A stretch of DNA of 64,000 nucleotides from Oxalobacteraceae bacterium (GTDB lineage Bacteria; Pseudomonadota; Gammaproteobacteria; Burkholderiales; Burkholderiaceae_D): the NCBI GenBank assembly GCA_027490725.1, contig JAIXXN010000024.1, forward strand, positions 1 through 64,000. The letters are read 5' to 3'. Both the position numbers and the translations under genes were made by a program. The stretch's first letter is position 1, and every line of letters starts with the position of its first letter. Shown piece after piece: positions 56,155-64,000 of the stretch. The notes below the pieces were generated by a model, which was not told the origin of the DNA, searched no databases, and worked only from the letters and a program-made list of their open reading frames with translations.

Positions 56155-57156
56155 ATGAAGATATTGGTAACCGGCGGCATGGGGTATATCGGTTCACATA
56201 CGGTTGTGGAGCTTTTGATCGCTGGCCACGATGTGGTTGTGATCGATAATCTCGTGAATGCTCGTGCCTCTGTGCGTGACCGCGTGATGCAAATTACGAG
56301 TAGATCCTTCGATTTTGTTGAGGGCGATGTCCGGGATCGCGCGGCACTGGAAACTATCTTTGTCCAGCATGGCATTGATGCGGTGATTCATTTTGCTGGT
56401 TTGAAAGCGGTTGGAGAATCGGTCGAACAGCCTTTGCGTTATTATGATAACAACATCACTGGCAGTTTGATTTTATTCGAGACGATGCAGAAATTTGGCG
56501 TCAAGCAGCTGGTTTTTAGCTCCTCTGCCACAGTTTATGGCGATCCAGAATCGGTGCCCATTCTCGAGGATTTTCCGCTGTCGGCGACCAATGCTTATGG
56601 TCGTAGCAAGCTCATGATTGAAGAAATACTGCGGGATCTGGTGCGCGCCGATCCGCAGTGGCGCGTGGCGTTGCTACGGTACTTTAACCCTGTAGGAGCG
56701 CATGAGAGTGGACTCATCGGTGAAGAACCGAATGGTATCCCGAACAATTTGCTGCCGTATATAGCCCAAGTCGCAGAAGGGACTCGTGAACGTTTGTCGG
56801 TATTTGGCGGAGACTACTCTACCCCAGACGGTACTGGTTTGCGCGACTACATTCATGTGGTAGATCTCGCTTTAGGTCATCTGGCGACCTTGAAGAAACT
56901 CGCGGCATCCACAGGCGTTGTCACCTACAATTTAGGTACTGGTCGCGGGTATAGCGTTCTCGAGATGGTGGCCGCGTTTGAGCGTGCCTGCGGAAAGGCG
57001 ATTCCATATCAGATTGTTGACAGGCGGCCTGGAGATATTGCTGCGTGCTATGCCGATGTCGGCTTGGCCGAACGAGAATTGGGTTGGAAGGCAATGCGTG
57101 AAGTAAACCAGATGTGTGCAGATGCCTGGCGTTGGCAAAACACGCCTAATTCATAA
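56155..57156 (+). CDS. galE: UDP-glucose 4-epimerase
   Basis: A 333-residue extended SDR with [43 protein letters not shown] (Tyr-x-x-x-Lys) and [12 protein letters not shown], all typical of GalE. It interconverts UDP-glucose and UDP-galactose for the polymer. A 38-base gap precedes the ATG. Confidence 0.93.
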   Translation: MKILVTGGMGYIGSHTVVELLIAGHDVVVIDNLVNARASVRDRVMQITSRSFDFVEGDVRDRAALETIFVQHGIDAVIHFAGLKAVGESVEQPLRYYDNNITGSLILFETMQKFGVKQLVFSSSATVYGDPESVPILEDFPLSATNAYGRSKLMIEEILRDLVRADPQWRVALLRYFNPVGAHESGLIGEEPNGIPNNLLPYIAQVAEGTRERLSVFGGDYSTPDGTGLRDYIHVVDLALGHLATLKKLAASTGVVTYNLGTGRGYSVLEMVAAFERACGKAIPYQIVDRRPGDIAACYADVGLAERELGWKAMREVNQMCADAWRWQNTPNS

Positions 57157-57166
57157 GGATATCTTA

Positions 57167-58327
57167 ATGAAAGCCATGATTCTCGCCGCCGGCAAGGGCA
57201 CTCGCGTACGTCCACTGACGTATGATTTGCCCAAGCCCATGATCCCGATTCTGGGTAAGCCAGTGATGGCTTACCTGATCGAGCACCTGCACAAGTACGG
57301 CGTGACGGAAATCATGGTTAACGTCAGCTACCTGCACGAAAAAATCGAAGAGTATTTTGGCGAAGGCCACCAGTTTGATGTACAGATTGGTTATTCCTTC
57401 GAAGGCTACACCACCGATGACGGCGAGGTTGTTCCCCAACCTCTGGGTTCCGCCGGTGGCATGAAAAAGATCCAGGAATTCGGTGGCTTCTTTGACGACA
57501 CCACCATCGTGTTGTGTGGTGATGCCCTGATTGATCTGGACATCAAGTCGGCATTGTTCGAGCACCGCCGTAAGGGCGCACTGGCCTCGGTGATTACCAA
57601 AGAAGTGCCATGGGACAAAGTCTCCAGTTACGGCGTGGTGGTGACTGATGCCGATGGTCGCATCACTGAGTTCCAGGAGAAACCTAGCCAGCAGGACGCG
57701 AAATCGAATTTCGTCAGTACTGGTATCTATATTTTCGAGCCGGAAGTGATTGACCTGATTCCGTCAGGACAGACCTTCGACATCGGCTCCGAACTGTTCC
57801 CGCTGCTGGCTGAAAAGGGCATGCCGTTCTTCGCGCAAACCCGTAACTACAACTGGATCGATATCGGCAGCGTCTCGGATTACTGGGAAACCTGCCAAAG
57901 TGTGCTGATGGGCGAAGTAGCCAATCTGCATATGCCGGGCATCCAGATCAATGATGGTCTGTGGGTAGGCCTGAATACCAGCATCGACTGGGAAGGTACC
58001 CGGATTGAGGGGCCGGTGTATATCGGTTCCGGAACCCGTATCGAAGCTGGCGTGCACATTGTTGGCCCTACCTGGATCGGCCACGGCAGCCACATTTGCG
58101 CTGGCGCAGAAGTCGTACGCAGCGTTCTGTTCGAATATACGAGGGTGTTACCGAATGTTTCTTTGAACGAAATGATTGTCTTTAAGGACTATAGTGTCGA
58201 CCGCGCCGGCGAGATGAAGCACGTTTCCGAGACCAATCCTGACTCCTGGGCCAATGCGCGCGACCGGCGCAGTAAGCGGCGCACCGCAGAAGATACAGAA
58301 TTGACCAAGAAGAGAATGAACGCATGA
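57167..58327 (+). CDS. NDP-sugar pyrophosphorylase with left-handed helix (mannose/glucose-1-phosphate nucleotidyltransferase-like)
   Basis: A 386-residue nucleotidyltransferase: LAAGKGTRVRPLTYDLPKPMIP signature, VPQPLGSAGGMKK, and a C-terminal hexapeptide-repeat region (IEGPVYIGSGTRIEAGVHI, WIGHGSHICAGAEV). It makes an activated sugar such as GDP-mannose or dNDP-glucose. ATG 57167 is chosen over the upstream 57116 frame, which overlaps galE. Its composition is clearly richer in GC than the genes before it. The stop overlaps the next start (ATGA). Confidence 0.87.
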   Translation: MKAMILAAGKGTRVRPLTYDLPKPMIPILGKPVMAYLIEHLHKYGVTEIMVNVSYLHEKIEEYFGEGHQFDVQIGYSFEGYTTDDGEVVPQPLGSAGGMKKIQEFGGFFDDTTIVLCGDALIDLDIKSALFEHRRKGALASVITKEVPWDKVSSYGVVVTDADGRITEFQEKPSQQDAKSNFVSTGIYIFEPEVIDLIPSGQTFDIGSELFPLLAEKGMPFFAQTRNYNWIDIGSVSDYWETCQSVLMGEVANLHMPGIQINDGLWVGLNTSIDWEGTRIEGPVYIGSGTRIEAGVHIVGPTWIGHGSHICAGAEVVRSVLFEYTRVLPNVSLNEMIVFKDYSVDRAGEMKHVSETNPDSWANARDRRSKRRTAEDTELTKKRMNA

Positions 58328-59748
58328 AAATTTACCCAGTGATCTTGTCCGGTGGTTCCGGTACCCGCTTGTGGCCGCTGTCGCGTGCCGTGTTGCCCAA
58401 GCAGTTGCTGCCACTGGTCTCGGATCGCACGATGCTGCAGGAAACTGCGCTGCGTCTACATGAACGTCCTCAGATGCAAGCGCCATTGGTGGTGTGTGGC
58501 AACGATCACCGCTTCCTCGTGGCAGAGCAGATGCGCGAGATTGGCATCGCGCCGATGGGGATTCTGCTGGAACCGGTCGGCCGCAACACTGCGCCAGCCG
58601 TCGCTGCCGCCGCGCACTATCTGCGCACCATCGATGCAGAGGCGGTGATGCTGGTGCTGCCAGCCGACCATGTCATCAACAACGTCGATGCCTTTTACGC
58701 CGCCATCAACCATGCGACCGCGCTGGTGGGTGAGGGGGCGCTGGCGACGTTCGGCATCGTGCCGACTGGGCCGGAAACGGGCTATGGCTACATCCGTAGC
58801 GGCCAGCCTGCCGCCGCTGCCGCCGCTGCCAACTGCTACAAAGTCGACAGCTTTGTTGAAAAACCGAATAAAGAAACGGCGCAGGGCTTTGTCGATGCCG
58901 GTAACTATTACTGGAACAGCGGAATGTTCCTGTTCCGCGCCGACAGCTATCTGACCGAGCTCGAGAAATTTGCGCCGGCGATTGCCACCGCTACCGCTGC
59001 CGCCGTCGGCAAGGATTATCGCGATCTGGACTTCTGCCGCCTCGATGAAGAATCGTTTACGGCCTGCCCGTCCGACTCCATCGACTACGCCGTGATGGAA
59101 CATACCCAACACGCCGTCGTGGTGCCAGCCGACATCGGCTGGAGCGACGTCGGTTCGTGGTCGGCGCTGTGGGAAGTACAGGCTAAAGATGCGCAGGGCA
59201 ATGCCACCCGTGGCGACGTTTATCTGGATGACGTCAGTGGCTCGCTGGTGCGTGCCGAGAGCCGCATCGTGGCGGTGATTGGTGTGAAAGATCTGGTAGT
59301 CGTCGAAACCAACGATGCCGTGCTGGTCGCGCACAAAGATCAGGTGCAACGCGTGAAAAACATCGTTGACCACCTGAAAACCAAACAGCGTACCGAGCAC
59401 CTGCACCACACCAAGGTATATCGCCCATGGGGCTGCTACGAGGGGATCGACATCGGCGAGCGCTTCCAGGTGAAACGGATTACCGTTAATCCGGGTGGCA
59501 AGCTGTCGCTGCAGATGCATCACCATCGCGCCGAACACTGGATTGTGGTCAGCGGTACCGCTAGCGTCACCTGTGGCGACAAAGTTACCCTGTTGACGGA
59601 AAATGAATCGACCTATATTCCGATCGGCATGACCCATCGTCTGGAAAATCCCGGCAAATTGCCACTGCACCTGATCGAGGTGCAGTCCGGTAGCTATCTG
59701 GGCGAAGACGATATCGTGCGCTTCGAGGACGTCTACCAGCGTGCCTAA
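58324..59748 (+). CDS. manC: Bifunctional mannose-1-phosphate guanylyltransferase/mannose-6-phosphate isomerase
   Basis: A 474-residue type II enzyme that makes GDP-mannose: pyrophosphorylase motif SGGSGTRLWPLSRAVLPKQLL, VEKPNKETA, then the C-terminal cupin (isomerase) with RPWGCYEGID, HRAEHWIVVSGTA and HRLENPG. An Ala-rich stretch encoded by GCC/GCT repeats lies near 160-170. It closes the eps locus ahead of a strong terminator. Confidence 0.93.
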   Translation: MKIYPVILSGGSGTRLWPLSRAVLPKQLLPLVSDRTMLQETALRLHERPQMQAPLVVCGNDHRFLVAEQMREIGIAPMGILLEPVGRNTAPAVAAAAHYLRTIDAEAVMLVLPADHVINNVDAFYAAINHATALVGEGALATFGIVPTGPETGYGYIRSGQPAAAAAAANCYKVDSFVEKPNKETAQGFVDAGNYYWNSGMFLFRADSYLTELEKFAPAIATATAAAVGKDYRDLDFCRLDEESFTACPSDSIDYAVMEHTQHAVVVPADIGWSDVGSWSALWEVQAKDAQGNATRGDVYLDDVSGSLVRAESRIVAVIGVKDLVVVETNDAVLVAHKDQVQRVKNIVDHLKTKQRTEHLHHTKVYRPWGCYEGIDIGERFQVKRITVNPGGKLSLQMHHHRAEHWIVVSGTASVTCGDKVTLLTENESTYIPIGMTHRLENPGKLPLHLIEVQSGSYLGEDDIVRFEDVYQRA

Positions 59749-59774
59749 ACCTGCGGTGATAGGGCTATAATCAG

Positions 59775-59800
59775 AACGGAAGCTGCGGCTTCCGTTTTTT
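59775..59800 (+). terminator. Rho-independent terminator at the end of the eps locus
   Basis: Perfect 9-bp stem AACGGAAGC (59775-59783)/GCTTCCGTT (59788-59796) with loop TGCG, running into a T tract (to 59800). It stands 27 bases after the guanylyltransferase stop. Confidence 0.93.
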
Positions 59801-59818
59801 CTTTGAAAGTTCAATCAC

Positions 59819-60838
59819 TTGCGACTCTTATCCTTGCTGCTGGCGGCGCTGCTGCTATGTCTGACCACCGCCGCCCGGGCCCAGTTCGTGGCACCGCGTG
59901 GCCTCACCGCTGCCCAGTTGGCCATCGTCATCAACGACGACGAACCGAACAGTGTGGAAATCGGCGAATACTATCGCAAGGCCCGCGGCATCCCTGCGGC
60001 CAATATCGTCCATGTGCAGATTCCTCACCGCCCACGCAAGCTCGATGCCGACGAGTTCGAGGCCCTGAAAGCGAAGATCGATGCCAAGCTGGCGCCCGAA
60101 ATTCAGGCGGTGCTGATGCTCTGGACCGCGCCTTATGCTGTCGAATGCAATGCCATCACGGCCGCCTACACACTGGGGCTGGACAGTGCCCTGTGTGCCA
60201 AGCCTTGCGCGCCGAGTAAGCCCAGCGCCTATTACAACGCGGCCAGCACGCGTCCCTATACCGATCTGAAGCTGCGCCTGTCGATGTTGCTACCCATCGA
60301 GAACGTCGAGAATGCCAAAGCCCTGATCGATCGCGGCGTGGCCAGTGGCTTTGCTGCGCCACAGGCTAGCGCATATTTCCTGCAAACCAGCGATCTGGCG
60401 CGCAGCAGCCGTGCGCGCTTCTTTCCCCGTTCCATGGCGCTGCCGCAGCACAAGCTCACCATCAAAACCCTGCAGGCGGATAGTATCGAGCAGGTCAGCG
60501 ACATCATGATCTACCAGACCGGCCTGAGCAGCGTTCCCAAATTGAACACGCTGAAATTCCTGCCTGGTGCGCTGGCCGATCACCTGACCTCGTATGGCGG
60601 GGATCTGCTGGGCGAAGGGCAGATGAGCAGCCTGCGCTGGCTGGACGCCGGTGCCACGGCCAGCTACGGCACCGTCACCGAGCCGTGCAACCACTGGCAG
60701 AAATTCCCTAACTCCACCGTCCTGCTGGGACAGTATCTGCGGGGTGCCAGTGCGATCGAAGCGTACTGGAAAAGTGTTGCCTGGCCGGCACAAGGGGTAT
60801 TCATCGGCGAACCACTGGCGGCCCCTTACCGCCACTAA
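59819..60838 (+). CDS. TIGR03790-family secreted protein
   Basis: A 339-residue protein with a signal peptide (SLLLAALLLCLTTAARAQ) followed by the family's characteristic segments: LAIVINDDEPNSVEIGEYYRKARGIPAANIVHV, then YGGDLLGEGQMSSLRWLDAGATASYGTVTEPCNHWQKFPN. The family is defined by sequence only; no activity is assigned. It begins at TTG 59819 just downstream of the terminator, so it needs its own promoter or read-through. Confidence 0.85.
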   Translation: MRLLSLLLAALLLCLTTAARAQFVAPRGLTAAQLAIVINDDEPNSVEIGEYYRKARGIPAANIVHVQIPHRPRKLDADEFEALKAKIDAKLAPEIQAVLMLWTAPYAVECNAITAAYTLGLDSALCAKPCAPSKPSAYYNAASTRPYTDLKLRLSMLLPIENVENAKALIDRGVASGFAAPQASAYFLQTSDLARSSRARFFPRSMALPQHKLTIKTLQADSIEQVSDIMIYQTGLSSVPKLNTLKFLPGALADHLTSYGGDLLGEGQMSSLRWLDAGATASYGTVTEPCNHWQKFPNSTVLLGQYLRGASAIEAYWKSVAWPAQGVFIGEPLAAPYRH

Positions 60839-60891
60839 TTCCGCAGCGCGGGAACCTGTAGAGCGAAGATTAGTCTGAATGGACTAAGGCT

Positions 60892-60909
60892 CTGTCATCA
60901 AGGCGTCAA
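60892..60909 (+). promoter_or_regulatory. Pho-box-like half sites upstream of the nuclease gene
   Basis: CTGTCAT (60892-60898) is a perfect PhoB half-site; after CAAG a weaker copy GCGTCAA (60903-60909; 4/7 match) follows in the spacing PhoB prefers. A second TGTCAT occurs at 60932-60937. The site is about 90 bases before ATG 60995. Phosphate control of an extracellular nuclease makes sense biologically, but only one of two half-sites is good. Confidence 0.3.
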
Positions 60910-60994
60910 TTCGGCAGATTAATATGCAAAATGTCATGTTTCAATACATTTTGTTAACACTGCTGTTCCGATACCTTCGCCCTCAGGATCTCTC

Positions 60995-63900
60995 ATGAAA
61001 AAAACTTTCCCTTTGTCCCGCGTTGCCGCGCAGACGCTCGCGACCCCGCGTACCGTCATGGCCGCAGCATTGCTGACTGCGCTATCCGTGCCTGCCATGG
61101 CGGCGCTCGCTGTGCCCGCCGGCGGTCCGGTTGTCATTAGTCAGGTCTACGGCGGCGGCGGTAATAGCGGCGCCAAATACAAGAACGACTTCATCGAACT
61201 GTTCAACCGCAGCGATGCTGCCGTCAGTATCGGTGGCTGGAGTGTGCAATACGCCTCGTCCACCGGCACCAGCTGGTCGATGACGAAAATTCCTGCGGGC
61301 GTGACCTTGCAGCCAGGCCAGTACTATCTGGTACAGGAAGCTGCCGGCACCGGCGGCACGGACGCGCTGCCGACCGCAGATGCCATCGGCACGATCGCTA
61401 TGAGTGGCACAGCCGCTAAGGTTGCGCTGGTCAGCAGCAGTACCGCCTTGTCGGGTGCCTCGCCTGCCGTCGGCAGCTTCGTCGACCTGATCGGCTTTGG
61501 CACCGCGAACTATTTCGAAGGCGCTGCAGCACCAGTCCTGAGCAACACCACCGCCGCGTTGCGTGCCGCCGCCGGTTGCACGGATACGGACAACAATTCG
61601 ACCGATTTCAGCGCCCTTGCGCCAACCCCGCGCAATTCCGCCAGCCCACTGAACGCCTGCTCGGTACCGGCTGCGCCACCGATCGTCACCAGCTGCCCGG
61701 CTAGCCTGTCGCTGGCCTTCGGCGTCGCCGGCGGTGCGGCACTGAGCGCCACCGACACCGACGGTATTGTCAACAACGCCGTGATCACCTCGGCTGCCGT
61801 ACCCGGCATCAGCCTGGCGGACTTCGTAGCCGCTTCCGGCATCGGCGCCAACGCCACGGTGAGCCTGAATGTGGCCGCTAACGTTGCTGCCAATACCTAT
61901 CCGGTCACCATCCGCTTCGACAACAATCAGTCGCAGCAAACCAGCTGCACCATCAACGTCAGCGTGGCCGCACCGGCCGGCGTGACCCACACCATTTCGC
62001 AGATCCAGGGTTCCGGCGCAGCCAGCCCTTACGTCAACACCATCCAGACCACCGAAGGTGTGGTGACCGCCAAAGTCGGCTCCGGCTTCTTCATTCAGGA
62101 TGCTGTCGGTGATGGCGATCCGTCGACCTCCGACGGTGTGTTCGTATTCACCACCGCCGCCAATGTTGGCACCGTCAATGTCGGTGATCTGGTGCGCGTC
62201 AGCGCGACCGTCAGCGAATACACGCCTACCGGCGCGAGCCGCTCGTACACGGAACTGACCAGCGTTAGCGCCATCGTCAAGCTCGATCAGGGCCGCGTGG
62301 TGGCACCGACCAATATCCAGTTGCCGTTTGCCGATATGGCCACCGTAGAAGGCATGCTGGTGCGTTTCACCAATCCGCTCACCGTGTCGCAACTGCAATT
62401 CCTCGGCGACCGTGGCGAAGTGACGCTGTCGTCCGGCCGTCTGGAAATTGCCACCAACCGTTATCGCGCCGGTACGCCGGAAGCGATTGCCCTGGCTGCT
62501 GCCAATCTGAACAACCAGATCATTCTCGATGACGGGATCTTTGTCACCCCGACCGTGATCCCCTATCTGGGTGCGGATGGTTCGCTGCGCGCCGGCTACA
62601 CGGTGAGCAATCTGACCGGTGTCGTCGACTTCGGCGCCAAAGGTGGTGGCGGTGCTGCCTTCAAACTGCAGCCGACCGTGGCGCCGGTGTTCTCGGCCGA
62701 TAATCCACGTGCCGAACCACCAGCACTGGTGGCAGGTAACGTTAAAGTGTCCAGCGCCAACGTGCTGAACTACTTCACCACCTTCACCAATGGCAGCGAT
62801 GATCTGGGTAACACGGGGCAGGGCTGCTCGCTGGGTAATTCGATCAGCAAGTCGAACTGCCGCGGTGCCGACAATCTGAACGAGTTCAATCGTCAGACTG
62901 CCAAGATCGTGGGCGAACTGAAAGCCATCAATGCCGACGTCTATGGTCTGATGGAAATCCAGAACAAGGGCGAGTACACCGTTACCAAACTGGTGGATGC
63001 GCTGAATGAAGCGATCTCGCCGGGCACCGGCCTGAAAACCTATGCCGTGGTACCGAAGCCAGCCAGCACCGGCACCGATGCCATCCGCGTGGCAATGATC
63101 TACAAACCGGCTGCCCTGCAACTGGTCGGTGGTGCGCTGTCCGATGCTGACAGCATCAACAACCGTCCGCCTATGGCACAAACCTTCCGTGCGCCGAATG
63201 GCGCCAAGTTCTCGGTGATCGTCAATCACCTGAAATCGAAGGGCAGCTGCCCGAGCGGTTCCGGTGCCGACACGGATCAGGGCGACAGCCAGAGCTGCTG
63301 GAATGCCACCCGTGTTCAGCAGGCTCAGCGTCTGGTCAACACCTTCGTACCGCAAGTGACGGCTGCTGCCGGTGACAGCCGCGTGCTGCTGATCGGTGAC
63401 TTCAACGCCTACGGTATGGAAGACCCGATCGCCGCCATCACGGCAAGCGGTTTCGTCAACCAGCTGGAACGTTTCGTGCGCGGTAGTGGCGCCATGCCTT
63501 ACTCCTACGTCTTCAACGGCGAAGCCGGCTATCTGGATCACGCACTGGCCAGCGCGTCGCTGAGCGCCCAGACCGTTGATGCGGCCGAATGGCATAACAA
63601 TGCGGACGAACCACCTGTGCTGGACTACAACACCGATGGCAAGTCACAGGATAAATTCACCAACGCACCGTACCGTGCTTCGGACCATGATCCAGTGGTG
63701 GTCAGCCTGAATCTGGCCGCGCCTTATAGCGATGTCAGCAGCAGCGTGCGCAGTGTTGCTTCCGGCCTGACGCTGAACCGTCTCACCGGTAAATGGAGTG
63801 GCATGCTGACCCTGACCAATACCAGCAATACGGCGCTGCAAGGCCCGCTGCAGGTAGAGCTGTCCGGTCTGGTCGCCGGCGCTACCCTGGTCAACGCCAG

Positions 63901-64000
63901 CGGCAGCCATAACGGTGCGCCATACATCACGCTCAATAGCAACCTGGCTCCTGGTGCCAGCATCGTCGTGCCAACCAGCTTCACCAAATCCGGCGGCGGT
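60995..64000 (+). CDS. Extracellular endonuclease, ExeM/NucH type (3' end beyond window)
   Basis: The 1002 visible codons run open to the window edge. A signal peptide (about 35 residues, ending SVPAMA) is followed by a lamin-tail domain (~40-200; VVISQVYGGGGNSGAKYKN, FIELFNRSD). Next is a region with a cadherin/Ig-like insert (~225-325) and an OB-like ExeM N-domain, then an endonuclease/exonuclease/phosphatase core (~600-910): ADVYGLMEIQNKG with the metal-binding Glu, LIGDFNAYG and SDHDPVVVSLNL. The enzyme should degrade DNA outside the cell. C-terminal repeats lie from ~930 on. The antisense frame 61082-63595 is not real. Confidence 0.9.
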   Translation, partial: MKKTFPLSRVAAQTLATPRTVMAAALLTALSVPAMAALAVPAGGPVVISQVYGGGGNSGAKYKNDFIELFNRSDAAVSIGGWSVQYASSTGTSWSMTKIPAGVTLQPGQYYLVQEAAGTGGTDALPTADAIGTIAMSGTAAKVALVSSSTALSGASPAVGSFVDLIGFGTANYFEGAAAPVLSNTTAALRAAAGCTDTDNNSTDFSALAPTPRNSASPLNACSVPAAPPIVTSCPASLSLAFGVAGGAALSATDTDGIVNNAVITSAAVPGISLADFVAASGIGANATVSLNVAANVAANTYPVTIRFDNNQSQQTSCTINVSVAAPAGVTHTISQIQGSGAASPYVNTIQTTEGVVTAKVGSGFFIQDAVGDGDPSTSDGVFVFTTAANVGTVNVGDLVRVSATVSEYTPTGASRSYTELTSVSAIVKLDQGRVVAPTNIQLPFADMATVEGMLVRFTNPLTVSQLQFLGDRGEVTLSSGRLEIATNRYRAGTPEAIALAAANLNNQIILDDGIFVTPTVIPYLGADGSLRAGYTVSNLTGVVDFGAKGGGGAAFKLQPTVAPVFSADNPRAEPPALVAGNVKVSSANVLNYFTTFTNGSDDLGNTGQGCSLGNSISKSNCRGADNLNEFNRQTAKIVGELKAINADVYGLMEIQNKGEYTVTKLVDALNEAISPGTGLKTYAVVPKPASTGTDAIRVAMIYKPAALQLVGGALSDADSINNRPPMAQTFRAPNGAKFSVIVNHLKSKGSCPSGSGADTDQGDSQSCWNATRVQQAQRLVNTFVPQVTAAAGDSRVLLIGDFNAYGMEDPIAAITASGFVNQLERFVRGSGAMPYSYVFNGEAGYLDHALASASLSAQTVDAAEWHNNADEPPVLDYNTDGKSQDKFTNAPYRASDHDPVVVSLNLAAPYSDVSSSVRSVASGLTLNRLTGKWSGMLTLTNTSNTALQGPLQVELSGLVAGATLVNASGSHNGAPYITLNSNLAPGASIVVPTSFTKSGGG

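Noticed and set aside
58456..59814. 452-codon minus-strand open frame
   Set aside because: Antisense to manC.
61082..63595. 837-codon open frame on the minus strand
   Set aside because: It lies wholly opposite the extracellular nuclease, which has a signal peptide and catalytic motifs. GC-rich codon bias makes long antisense frames common; the product has no recognisable family.
1..64000. CRISPR arrays, phage modules and toxin-antitoxin pairs
   Set aside because: No evenly spaced repeats, integrase, capsid genes or paired small stress genes were seen.

Overview
The window looks like a chromosomal segment of a Gram-negative betaproteobacterium, most likely Burkholderiales (Oxalobacteraceae-like), though Neisseriales-type relatives cannot be excluded by eye. 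The clues are a complete exosortase B / EpsB-to-EpsL polysaccharide set with a PEP-CTERM protein, outer-membrane export proteins, a 2-aminobenzoyl-CoA type aromatic pathway, and a very large two-propeller hybrid histidine kinase. No plasmid, phage, rRNA or CRISPR features were seen. Layout: (1) 1-3454, visibly GC-rich: the 3' end of a short-chain dehydrogenase, a strong terminator, periplasmic gamma-glutamyltransferase and a patatin-like phospholipase. (2) 3467-9325: a 1662-residue hybrid kinase (14 propeller repeats, Y_Y_Y, TM, GAF, HisKA, HATPase, REC, HPt) and a separate response regulator whose C-terminal half looks like an HPt domain without its histidine. (3) 9432-17411: a tightly packed aromatic operon (CoA ligase, fused flavin monooxygenase/reductase, SDR, MarR regulator, crotonase, acyl-CoA dehydrogenase, Rid-family protein) best explained as aerobic 2-aminobenzoate (anthranilate) degradation via 2-aminobenzoyl-CoA. 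(4) 17412-19836, where base composition drops: a badly decayed IS1595-type transposase recognised only by joining several frames, a PEP-CTERM protein, tRNA-Arg(CCT) and an orphan pilin-like protein. (5) 20003-21910: an ABC-F ATPase of the Uup type. (6) 21966-59748: a roughly 38 kb exopolysaccharide locus. Its conserved core (CAAX-protease-related protein, EpsL, priming sugar transferase, EpsD, EpsE, EpsF, EpsG, exosortase XrtB/EpsH, EpsI) is followed by an AsnB-like amidotransferase, flippase, polymerase, nucleotide-sugar enzymes, four glycosyltransferases, an inverted acyltransferase, a CapK-like adenylating enzyme, a heparinase II/III-type protein, two uncharacterised proteins, WecB, GalE, a nucleotidyltransferase and ManC-type GDP-mannose synthesis. 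(7) 59819-64000, GC-rich again: a secreted TIGR03790-type protein and a large extracellular nuclease (ExeM/NucH type) running off the window. How it fits together: the locus can make UDP-sugars (GalE, WecB, UDP-HexNAc dehydrogenase, C4-epimerase) and GDP-mannose. It can prime on undecaprenyl phosphate, extend, possibly amidate uronic acids (AsnB) and acetylate, flip (Wzx), polymerise (Wzy) and export through EpsE/F/L. XrtB would process PEP-CTERM proteins such as the one at 18239-18778. The most notable points are the hidden IS1595 fossil, an EpsG kinase without its Walker A lysine, a Rid-family protein lacking the signature arginine in a pathway whose enamine has no free carboxylate, an orphan REC plus dead-HPt protein, and two uncharacterised proteins in the sugar locus (37596-39041 and 54138-55019).
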